Source: Allodiplogaster sudhausi (Eukaryota; Nematoda; Chromadorea; Rhabditida; Diplogasteridae). Taken from it: a DNA stretch of 64,000 nt. The notes under the pieces are model-generated. The model searched no databases, was not told where the DNA came from, and saw only the letters and a program-made list of their open reading frames with translations. The stretch is taken from the NCBI GenBank assembly GCA_945643635.1, contig CALZFC010000293.1, positions 431,001-495,000 on the forward strand, read 5' to 3'. This document shows positions 11,900 to 21,183 of this stretch, in pieces (within the stretch, counting starts at the first letter, position 1; each line of letters opens with the position of its first letter). Made by a program: the position numbers and the translations under genes.

Positions 11900-12567
11900 C
11901 TTATTGGGTAATTTTCAGTTGCGAAATATTCCATTTCGAATAGTTTCAATCAGAAGACCGCGAAATGGCGGAGCATCCTCCTATTGCCCCAGCTGGTGCT
12001 CGACTCTTCTCGAAATCGCTCGCACGGTGAGCCTGAATTTGTTTTTCAAATGCGTCAGAAGCTTACTGATTGTACGAACACGATTTATCGCTTTTTTATT
12101 GGTGTGTGTCAAACTATTCTTTGCTATTCTTCGGTAAAAGATCTTCGATATCCATCGCTCTATCCGAGAGTGAAGTTTTAACAAAAGTAAAAGCAGCATG
12201 TGGAAGAATTCTATTGCTTTAGAATCCTAACCCATTGACCCTAATTCCTAGTGTCTATAACTATTTCTTCCCAGGTCGTGGCAGGCTCCCGCGAGTTCTT
12301 CCTCCTTTGCTGTGGTGCTCTCTTGCTGCTCTCCACGTTTCTGATCACTAATCTGCTCCCGGTGGTCGTGATTGTTCTCTTTTTTGTTTCTCTTCTCTTT
12401 GATTTTCTACTGGTTTTATTTTTTATCTATAAATTAAATATTTCACTCGTTCTCTACTTACTATTTTCAATCTGTTTTTATAGTTGCGAAAATTACTTTT
12501 TGTGTTGCAGTAGAACGAGCCCGAGGCCCCAGCTATCGTTGAAAAGGAAGAACCAATCGACTAGAAT
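11900..12567 (+). CDS. Candidate small membrane protein gene inside the TIR element
   Basis: Three compatible exon-like pieces are visible. The first ends at about 12026 with donor ACG/GTGAGC and reads CPSWCSTLLEIART. The second starts after ttcttcccag at 12275 and reads VVAGSREFFLLCCGALLLL, then a hydrophobic run of about 30 residues, a likely membrane span. The third starts near 12519 and reads NEPEAPAIVEKEEPID followed by TAG. The start codon is unclear and the donor of exon 2 is weak. I do not recognise the family. Confidence 0.3.
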
Positions 12568-12818
12568 GACACGCCTCATGGTATGTAGACACTTTTTATC
12601 GCGCTATTGATAGCTTTTCCTTCTTTTCTTGCATAATTTTCAAGTGAAACCAGCTATAGCATGACGAGCATTATGTTAATATGCTAACATTAGAATTTCG
12701 TTCGTATATCGATGAAATAGTTCGTTTATCGAAGAAATAGATTGTTATTAAGCCATCTTTCCTGAACGAGCTTATTAGGTTCCTTTTCTTGACTATAACT
12801 CTGATAAGCCATCAGTTT

Positions 12819-13016
12819 AAAGCAAGGAGGCGCGCAAGAGACGCGAGGAGACGCCGTCAACTGGATCCCCGTGCTGGCGTCGATCGTGGAGACGCGCGAG
12901 TCCTCCTTCTTCGGCACCACCGAGCTTCACCCGCTCCAAGCAATACGCTCAGTACTTTTTCCAGCGATTTCCTATTTTGTTTTTCCCCCTCAAATTATGT
13001 TTCTATTAGTAAAGTA
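12819..13016 (+). CDS. GC-rich coding-like block inside the TIR element
   Basis: One plus frame reads like protein (GDAVNWIPVLASIVETRESS, then FFGTTELHPL) and ends with a hydrophobic stretch and TAA. Another plus frame and one minus frame are also open over the GC-rich part, so frame and strand are not settled. No family was recognised. Confidence 0.25.
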
Positions 13017-13465
13017 GGAAGTTAGCGATGTAAGTAGGATTAAAGTTAGTACTAAAATAACAAGGAGTAATCAATGTTAATTTCTTTTTTTTTAGTTTTC
13101 ACTTTTGTTGCTTTTGCCATAGCTTGTTTTCTTGATAGCATATTTATAATATTGTTGGAACAGAAATAGAACATCACATATTACGGTAGCTTATACTGTA
13201 GTCTGTAGTTTTTCACTTCGAAGATTACGGTAGATATTACGGTTTTTTTTAGAAAAGAAAGAACTGTATTGCATTTCGTTAGCACCTTTTCTTTTTATTA
13301 ATAGAACATAATGGAAGGTATTTAATATAACATGATACACTGTATTAATAGTACTTAATTGACGTTATAAATAGAACATAATATAGGCATATTGCGGTTC
13401 TTAGAGAAATAACTTAATTGCATTTTAGTACAGATTGTTCCATTTCAGTGTCTTACTTTGGCTTG

Positions 13466-13468
<3 letters not shown>

Positions 13469-13492
<24 letters not shown>
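13469..13492. repeat. Homopolymer T run
   Basis: An uninterrupted run of about 24 T lies within the 39-bp TIR element. Its true length is likely to be uncertain in sequencing. Confidence 0.85.
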
Positions 13493-13496
<4 letters not shown>

Positions 13497-13757
13497 ATTA
13501 TTCACTTTATTTTTTGTTAATATTGTTAGAATAATGCTCGATTCGGTGTCAGTTCGCTGATTCTTGTTTATGCCGGTTCTTGTTTGGATTGCATTTAATA
13601 AAATGTTGTCTGCCGTGCATTTGGCATACTAAAATATCTGAATTAAAGTTGAATTATCTGTCATTTTCTAAAAGGTCTAGTTTTGAACAAAGCATTACTT
13701 ACTGAAGGGAATAATCCTATAAGTAAGTTGGAGAATGAAAAAGAAATGAAAAAGTAG

Positions 13758-13831
13758 TGCGCCGATACGGTCCCGAACCTGCGACATTCAGGGCTCGTGT
13801 TGGGCGCGCTACCTTCTGCGCTATGCTCGCC
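13758..13831 (-). tRNA. tRNA-like sequence, degenerate (tRNA-Met-like body)
   Basis: On the minus strand a good A box (TAGCGCAGAAGG) is followed at normal spacing by a B box (GGTTCGGGACC), and the D stem GCGC..GCGC is intact. The anticodon arm does not pair, position 33 is not T, and the T and acceptor stems have several mismatches. It is most likely a pseudogene or the head of a tRNA-derived SINE. Confidence 0.4.
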
Positions 13832-14017
13832 TTGTTTGAGTTCCCTAAGCAGATGTTGACAGAAGCAATGTGACTCAGTAATGCATCCTCAGAAATGCTG
13901 CCGTCCTCGCGGCAGAAGGTGACGGGTGGAGGGGATGAAGGTGCCGGAGCAAGTTGCCGGGTCGGGGGAGGTCTCCCCAGTTCTCCCCCCAAAAAAGCGA
14001 CACTTTACTACGGCGGC

Positions 14018-14535
14018 AGGGATAAGGATATTTGGATGTCTCATCGTCTATTGCAGTTCATGGAACAAATAATACATCTCTTTTTACGTCACTTTAAGCA
14101 TCTCAACTTTCTAGAATTATGTTTTTCTTATTCCCTCAAATGTTTACTTCTATTTCCAAGATCGTGTCGTTTTGTGGCGCGCTTCATAATCTTCCATGAA
14201 TATATATGTTCTTACTTTTAAATTCTGTCTGCATCTCTAAATCTGCCGACGAGATCAACAAATGGAAATTGAAATCTTTTGAGTCTCTTATTGTTATGAA
14301 TTCGCAATTGCAGGCTCTTGACTGCTCTCGTAAACAGAGCACGAAGATTCCCGCATACAACGGGAATGTGGAGAGGAAGGGTACAATCAAGAAGGGGACA
14401 CCATCAATGCTATATTTATGTACTGTTTATGATGCACGACGCCACTCCTGCAAAGCATTGTCTTCGATATCGAGACTACGATCGAATGGTCAGTTAGGAA
14501 AGTCTTATAAGTTCTTTAAGATTATTTTCTTATCT
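14018..14535. repeat. Dispersed repeat, copy 3, right part
   Basis: It resumes the repeat after the TIR element (ggatatttggatgtctcatc) and runs to attattttcttat, where a TTAA element follows directly. Confidence 0.75.
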
Positions 14536-14725
14536 TTAAAGGAGGACGATCACCGAAAAATTATGTGCTATTTCAAATTGCCGCGACTCTCATTCGTGCG
14601 TATTTTCACGCAGCAGGTTTGTGCGACCTGTGAAATAGCACGCGAGAATGAGAGTGTGGAATCACAGGGCAGTCGCGGCAATTCGAACCTGCATTAAATA
14701 TTTTTCGGTGATCGCCCTCCTTTAA
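14536..14725. mobile_element. TTAA element, CGATCACCGAAAA family
   Basis: The ends TTAAAGGAGGACGATCACCG and, in reverse complement, TTAAAGGAGGGCGATCACCG continue as AAAAAT on both sides, about 26 bases with one mismatch. The 190-bp element is largely an internal hairpin (gctatttca / tgaaatagc; gccgcgact / agtcgcggc). A longer relative is at 44849-45338. Confidence 0.8.
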
Positions 14726-14790
14726 ATTAACAATCATTTTTGTATCATTTAAACCCTACTGTGAAAAACATTTTGAACTAGAGGCTATCG

Positions 14791-14990
14791 TTATAGGAAC
14801 AATTCACTGAATAATTAACATATGGTTTTATGAACGTGGATGATCTCTAAGCAAGTGTCAAAAATATAGTTCCAGAAAGTAATTTCACACGCTCTCTAAC
14901 ATATGCCAAAGAAGAGCCAAATTTGAGGGCGCGATTTCAAAATGGCCCTTATGCACTACTGTTGATTTATTCGGTTCATGGTTCCTTTAA
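14791..14990. mobile_element. TTAA miniature element, TTAAAGGAGCAG family
   Basis: Starts TTATAGGAACAATTCACTGA and ends cggttcatggttcctttaa, matching the copy at 4438-4696 at both ends and inside (cacacgctctctaac, gaagagccaaat). The left TTAA has mutated to TTAT. Confidence 0.65.
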
Positions 14991-15039
14991 CTATCTACCC
15001 TTGTATACAAAGCCAATATTGGTCCAGTGAGTAAATACG

Positions 15040-16009
15040 CGGACCTTCTTGCGTACGTTTCACGGTGTTCCCCAGCGACATGGCGTTCAGTCAGACGTGT
15101 TTATTGGGCAAAGTTTGGAATACTTCAAGCGGCTGGTTACTTTGAAGACAATGATGTTGGTCTTGACAGTGCAGATAATAAGGGATATAAGAGTAGATAA
15201 GACGCAATTTCTTCAACGGGCGAATTGGACATTGTTTCTCCTGTTCATATTAACCACTTCACCACTGACCGACTGCTATTACCACATTTAAACGTTCAGT
15301 TTACCTTCCATCGTAATAGTGATGCTTTTGTGCTAGAAAGTTATGATGCAGCGCCTAATAGTGCAAAAATTGAGGTCGTCTCTATGAAACTTCTTATTCG
15401 TGCTGTTGATGTGATCAGTTCTGTTAATCTTGCCCTTGAACAAACCCTCCTATCCTATCCTGCACGATATCCCTATCGACGTACCAGAGTACGCGTTGTC
15501 TCTGTACCGGGTGGTCGCTTTGATTTTCCCTTCTCTACAATCTTTACAGATTTAATTCCTCGCCGTATTTTTATTGGCTGCATAGACCAAAATGCCTATG
15601 AGGGTAGTGTATCACATTCCCCCTTTAATTTCCAAAGCTTTAACATTTCGGAAGTATATATAGTTCCTGTTGATGTAACTTTTCCTGCACAACCGCAAAA
15701 GATAAATTTCAAAACTAATTCTTTTGCTGAAGCTTTCGTCATGTTTCACGAGAATATTGGTGCTGTTGGTGAAAATCGTGACTTGGCAATAGGATACAAA
15801 TTGTACAAGAAAGGTTTTTCTCTATTTGCATTTAATCTTTCATCAACGGACAGTAACACTGACTTTGAATTAGTGCGTAGTGGTACAACACAATCATCGA
15901 TGCGTTTTTCCGAGACAACACAATGGCCTTCAACTCGTGATTTATGCTGAATATGATGATATTTACCAAATTGATCACTTTCGTAACATTTTTAATGATC
16001 AACAGGCAT
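15040..16009 (+). pseudogene. Capsid-like gene of virus-like origin (F54H12.2-like), frameshifted
   Basis: The main open frame, 15225-15950 (241 codons), resembles from memory the family named after C. elegans F54H12.2, which is scattered through animal genomes. I infer it to be an endogenised or transposon-borne capsid-type protein of the Polinton/adintovirus kind; that placement was not tested. Visible landmarks are YPYRRTRVRVVSVPGG, RRIFIGCID and HSPFNFQSF. The N-terminal part lies in another frame (about 15110-15215, ending in a stop) and the C-terminal part in a third frame up to TAA at 16009, so at least two frameshifts break it. No polymerase, integrase or terminal repeats were seen nearby. 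Confidence 0.55.
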
Positions 16010-16010
16010 A

Positions 16011-16440
16011 ATGGTTCTTCCGAGTCGTTTTCCACTCTCCATCTTCATCTACTTCACATGTGGAATTCGAATCGAGGAAGACACCGTTTTGTCCACCGCG
16101 GAAATTGACACCATCGATAGCACACTACGAAGACGCCGCATATTTACCTCTCATCTTGGCCCCAACAATTTCCTGTTAGAGCGTGCTCGCATCGTCCCCG
16201 GCACCAACGCTTCTACTCGAATCACTGTCAGATTGACAGTGGAAGGTCGTCACAGTATATTGGGTGTGAGACCTGTCAAGGTTTGGATAAAAGTTAGAAT
16301 TGTGTTATTTATAATTTGTCTGATAATTATAAATATGGTTCAGGATTACATATTTGTCGTACCAACATGGTGTCCAAGTGCGCGCGATGAAGCTGCCTCT
16401 GGTATCCGCATCCAACAGAAACCTTCTTCCAATTGAGCTG
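16011..16440 (+). CDS. Unrecognised open frame, possibly spliced, with weak PAZ-like piece
   Basis: A 141-codon frame starts directly after the capsid-like fragment. A donor (caag/gtttgg, about 16280) and an acceptor (atggttcag, about 16344) would remove a short intron. After the acceptor one frame reads QHGVQVRAMKLPLV and NLLPIELLAVE, faintly like the end of an Argonaute PAZ domain, but that frame does not join cleanly to the upstream frame. Function unknown. Confidence 0.25.
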
Positions 16441-16542
16441 CTTGCAGTTGAAATTTTATTCTATTCACGCGCAATGAATATTTTTCCTGTAACAAATGTA
16501 GAAATAAACAATTTCTTGGAAACTTGTTCTACTACTTGACGA

Positions 16543-16566
16543 GAGAGAGAGAGAGAGAGAGAGACA
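16543..16566. repeat. (GA)n microsatellite
   Basis: A short uninterrupted (GA)n tract. Confidence 0.8.
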
Positions 16567-16823
16567 AAGAGCGAGAGGAGAAGGGATCCTCAGGCGACAG
16601 GGAAGGGCGAGAGCCCGAGGTGAGGTGGTCGTTGAAGAGGGGAACGGGAAGGACGGCGGCAACGGGGAAGGAAGCCAAGAGACGAGTCAGTTTAAGGCTG
16701 CTCGCCTCCGGGAAGAAGTCCTAGAGTGATTTTATATATATGCATTTAAAAAAATCAATTTAAAATGACATAAGTTCAAAATGCTCCAGGCCTGACCTAC
16801 AGCATTAGCATTTTGGTGCTGTT

Positions 16824-17600
16824 CTACCCGGCCCCAAGGATTGCACCAGAAGAAGAAGATGTCGTTTTTGTTTCCGTCGATGTTGGAACTGTCGATGTGG
16901 TCGTGTTTACGGTGGAAGCGCTTCCGTCGTTGCATCTGGATTTCTGCTTTATAAGTCCACAACAAATATTGCGCTCAACAGAGATCCCGCGCTCTTTTAT
17001 GTGGAGATTAAAATTAAAGGAAAAGTAATAGTTACATATGCATACCTCCAGGATCAGCGCAATAAATCCTGGAAGACTTTGAAACAATATGCCCATTATT
17101 AGACGTGTCGTCTTGAGCAATCCAGTAGGTGTTGAACGGGCAACTGGCTTCAGTTACGACGAAGTACTCTATGTCCGTCTAATGAAGAGATAAAGTAATG
17201 TGTATGATGGTTGTTAAACAACAGTTTAAAAAAACAACAAATATTTGACTTCTTCGTTTCGGTATTCTGCGTTGTTAGTCGTAGAATAGAAAAAAAATAG
17301 AGAAAGCAATTAATTCGAATATTTTTTTTTCGGAATTTTTGTAGTTATATATGTCGTACTCTCTCGCTCTTACTTGGTCAGTGCAAATTCGAAATCGATT
17401 TTCAGTGCTGTAAATTAGTGGTAGGTTAAGGTGCCCACCACAACGATAAGGCGAGTGCTGCTGCTGCCACCAGAGCACGACCACGTGCAGTTTTCAGAAT
17501 CCAACGTCAGCTGGGCTGTTCCGTCGAATGGAAAGCCTTTCTGGCCGGTGATGGTAGATCGGTTCCATAGGCACACACTCTTGAAGGTCGCACTGACCTA
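16824..17600 (-). pseudogene. Cysteine module plus Thr-rich exon, frameshifted copy
   Basis: Read on the minus strand, 17600-17412 shows QCDLQECVPMEPI and then, in another frame, GFPFDGTAQLTL and CTWSCSGGSSSTR. The next exon, 17178-17055, reads YFVVTEASCPFNTYW and IYCADPG. Then 16940-16824 is Thr/Ser-rich (STVNTTTSTVPTSTETKTT) and ends SGAILGAG. The same series occurs on the plus strand at 57100-57778, where the first exon is one open frame; here a frameshift near 17560 breaks it. Mature function is unknown; it looks like part of a secreted or surface protein. Confidence 0.5.
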
Positions 17601-17869
17601 CAACATTAGCATTTTTGGCACTGTTCCAGAAGATTATAATGTTTCAGTGTTAGTTTACTAAATTAACAATGTTCACTAAAATGCACCCTTGGTCGTCGCT
17701 GATTCTATCACGGAGGTTGTCACAGAGACTGTTGAAGTGCTTTCGGTTGCAGCAGCTAGGAAGATTGCATCGATTAGTGTTCCCGCAGTGCTTTAGTAAT
17801 CAGAACCACACTACTTGCGCCACCGATGAAAATTTAATAACAATACATTGTTTTGTTTCTATGGTGCGA

Positions 17870-18010
17870 GCAGTGATGTTCAAATCGGGTCGAGCCGGCC
17901 CGGCCCTTTGCTAATTTGGCGGGCCCGGGCCGGGTCTTGGTCCATATCTTGAAGTTTTCCAACTCGGGCCGGGCCGGACAGGGAACATATGTATGTATGT
18001 ACATAGGCCC
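17870..18010. repeat. GC-rich GGGCCGGGCC repeat fragment
   Basis: It begins cagtgatgttcaaatcggg and contains repeated gggccgggcc words in AT-rich surroundings. The opening resembles hAT-type transposon ends, but no matching second end was found. Confidence 0.35.
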
Positions 18011-18182
18011 TGATTGTGAGCCTGGGCCTAAAACAGAATAATATATTTCAAATAAGATCCCGAAATAACAACAATATGTTGCTCGGTTTTCTCTGTATCA
18101 TAAAAGCAGTCAATTTCCAATAAATATTACATAGATTTAACAACGAAAACATATGTATACCTGGGGTTGTTTTTGTCGACGT

Positions 18183-18184
18183 CA

Positions 18185-18246
<62 letters not shown>

Positions 18247-18297
18247 TATATATATGAATATATATATGAATATATATATATATATATATATATATCA
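18183..18297. repeat. (TA)n microsatellite
   Basis: About 115 bases of TA repeats with a few interruptions (tatatgtata, tattcatata). Confidence 0.9.
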
Positions 18298-18903
18298 CAT
18301 ATCGAAGATAAAACAAAAATTGTTCCAAAACAATTGGCTCACAACAGGCTGCGCGATTGGCTGAAGACACGAGACGGTGCAGGCGTTCTCTCGCAGTGCT
18401 CGGATCACAAGTCGCGCCCGTTTGGCAGTTCGCGCCGCCCGTCGTGCCATTCGCTGCCGGAATGACCTTGTTGCACGAGCAGGAATCTGCGAATTTGAAG
18501 GCTGAAAATGGCAGCAGGAAAGGACTTCGTCACATGACATCAAGGATTAACATTTTTATGTTTCTTGTTGCATTTTATGTTTGGAAAACACTTTCACGGT
18601 CCATGATAAGATTCGATGTGATATCGATGAGGTTGCTCAAATCACAAAAATGATACCAAATATCATGCACATGAATGACACAAAGAAAGGTTCAAGTTGA
18701 CATTGAGCATGACATTGACAAGCCCCTATTACTCTACTATGGATAAGCATACGGAGAATTGGCCGAGACCCAAGATGTGAAAATTCAGAATGTCTAGAAT
18801 AGAAAGAAGAATTGACCGAAGAATGCATTTGCGACGGATGGAAAGAAGATGAAGATGAGTACCGCAGCCAAGGCAGTGGTCGACAAACTCCGAAACATTG
18901 CCA

Positions 18904-19321
18904 TTAAAGGAGATCTAAAGCGAATAAATAGTGTCTTGTTTTTTTCGCCTTATTTCGTCGGGCTGAGCTAGAAAAGTCGTTTGCAAGTGTTCCGAAGTCA
19001 CAAAAATCTCTCTGCCCTGAGGAAATTAGGAGTATTTTCTACTTTGAATTCGCGAATATTTATGTTCGCGCCATTTTCAAAAACAATTTGATAGAGCTAC
19101 GCCGTGGCCGACAGGGCCATTAAGCTAAATCGCATACATATGGTGCGCGCAACCAACATTGGCCGGGTTTTGCTTAACACGTAGGCTGACTTGTCCGTGG
19201 TTCAAACCACAAGTTTCTGTGGAGAGAAGCGAGGAGCAGTAGCACTTTCTCTACACCGTACTTTTTAACAATCTGTCAGGGAATTCGTGTTAGGAGTTTT
19301 TTCCCTTATGGTCTCCTTTAA
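18904..19321. mobile_element. TTAA element with short inverted ends
   Basis: It starts TTAAAGGAGATC and ends, in reverse complement, TTAAAGGAGACC. It is 418 bp and non-coding. The same left end (attaaaggagatctaa) recurs at 60965. An isolated B-box-like ggttcaaacca at about 19199 has no A box. Confidence 0.55.
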
Positions 19322-19696
19322 AGAGGCAGTCTGAATTGTTGAATAGTTAATATGAGTAAGATATTAATAAAATCAACAAATCATTATCATTCGATGTAAA
19401 TGCTGGTTGGAAACTTGCCAGACAGACGCACCGCAACTGACGGAACGCGCAATTGGAAGGCGTATTTTTGTATGGATTCCGTTCGAATGCACTTCATTTG
19501 ATAAACAGCGGACTGAACATTATTGCACTGTTGGAAAATAACACTTGATTGTTTTGAATAATCAGTGTTTCTGTGCATGTAGAGACGAGAGAAGCCGACT
19601 TAAAAGTGAAGAAGAGAGACTCGAACGCGTCAAGCAAACGTGGTTCCTCCTTTGGCTGTCTGGGTGCTCGGCAGCTACGGACTTTGACTGTAGCCT

Positions 19697-19733
<37 letters not shown>

Positions 19734-20852
19734 CTACACCTGGCCGTACCAATGTACTCAATTAAAAGGCATTCTAATCGCCTTATAATTCAGGAGCGAC
19801 AAATTTCGGAATGGGAGAGGTGAACGGCAAAAAAGAGGTGGATTTCTCATCTTATTCGTCGTTTACTTTTTTTCATCTCTCCTTTCTGTTCTCTCTCTCT
19901 CTTTAGTTACATGTTATCTGTACTCTGTTCAACAGCAAAGGTTATGTAGATCGGTAACAGGTGGTAAGAGTTTAAAAATTTAATTTTAGAAAGCCATTTC
20001 ACCTTCTTGGAGAGAGATTCAGGCTTGGCAGCTCACTACTCATCAATGTGTATGACGTAATCTTTCCAATGACCTTTGCTCTTCTCTTTCGTCCAATGTT
20101 TGCGTGAACAGCATACATTTTTGGCCTTTAGCTATCTGGACGATTACAATTCGTTACAATCCGACACCCTTTTCGGGAATGGACATTCCCCGTAAATAAC
20201 AAAGGAATGCCATTTCCATACATTGACGGAATGCAACGAATTGTGAGTTTCTAGAAAGCAAAAGTTCGAAAACCCCTGCCCAAGTAAATTTTTGTTTGCC
20301 CAATTGGCCTTAGGCGCCAGAAAAAAAATCTATTAAAATTTGCCAAGCAATCGGGCAACGTCCAGGGTTCGAATTATCGAGGCGTTGCACTGTCGCGACG
20401 TTTACAAAGATTAGGATCTTGAAAAAAACCTCTCCCAGTAAAGGTCTGTCCCTCTTTCGTCCGTTATAATTTAAAAAAAAAGTAGGAAAAGCACGTAAAT
20501 ATTTATTATCTTCTCCCATCAAAAACCCTAACCCAATAAACTATTGTAAAAATTGCTGCATACAAACACGCAATTGTAATAATTACAGCCCGAGAAATTG
20601 GACTCGAAAAAAATTAAAGACTCTGAGCTGTCACTGCCAGCGAACTACATGAAACATGAACAAATGCATAGGAAATGTTAGATTAATAGAAAAAAGGCTA
20701 TAACAAAACAAATATATCTCTAGTTGAAGGTCTACGAATACCAGGTTAACTACATAAGATCCACACATTAATCTTTCCTGCTGACAGAACTACTGGTTGG
20801 CTGGAACTCTCAGACCACTGTTCATTGTCGTTTTCATTTCCTCGCTTCTCAA
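19322..20852. other. Spacer without a supported gene
   Basis: It contains a (CT)n tract at about 19700-19729 and short overlapping open frames only. The last part would be 3' flank of the minus-strand mosaic gene. Confidence 0.4.
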
Positions 20853-21183
20853 TCAATGACGCATACGATTCCAATAAATCGCTTTTCCGAGTACGTCTCA
20901 TAATGGTCGGCGCACTCGAACTGAATAAAAGGACCTCTTAAAATTTTTTTAAATGTTTGCATAGCAAATCGATATATTATTTATTATATACATACATATC
21001 TCTCTAATCGTAAATGTACTCAAGAAATCGATCGTTCTCAAATACATGTATACACAAGTCGAGTCGATATATACACAAATGATGACCTGGTATTCTGTCT
21101 TGCTGTAGACATAACTGATGCCTCTGCAGTTCTCCACAGTGTAGCAGCTGTCTTGTTTATTGCACCTATTGGTGAATGTAGTA
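20853..21183 (-). CDS. Terminal cysteine module of the mosaic gene (exons A and B)
   Basis: Exon A (21183-21087) reads TFTNRCNKQDSCYTVENC and ends TEYQ at a CAG/GTCATC donor. Exon B (20920-20853) follows tccttttattcag, reads FECADHYETY and GIVCVID, and ends in TGA at 20855-20853. Phases join cleanly. This is the likely C-terminus. Confidence 0.5.

Larger units (their letters stand above)
11176..14017. mobile_element. 2.84-kb element with perfect 39-bp terminal inverted repeats
   Basis: Bases 11176-11214 (GCCGCCGTAGTAAAGTGTCG ...) are the exact reverse complement of 13979-14017. The element interrupts copy 3 of the dispersed repeat: the sequence before 11176 and after 14017 is continuous in copies 1 and 2. 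No transposase was recognised. The interior holds spliced-looking coding blocks, a tRNA-like sequence and a T run, so it may be a non-autonomous element carrying captured DNA. No clear target duplication was found; the family is unknown. Confidence 0.75.

Noticed and set aside
18167..18465. Tyr/Ile-rich open frames on both strands
   Set aside because: They are translations of the (TA)n microsatellite.
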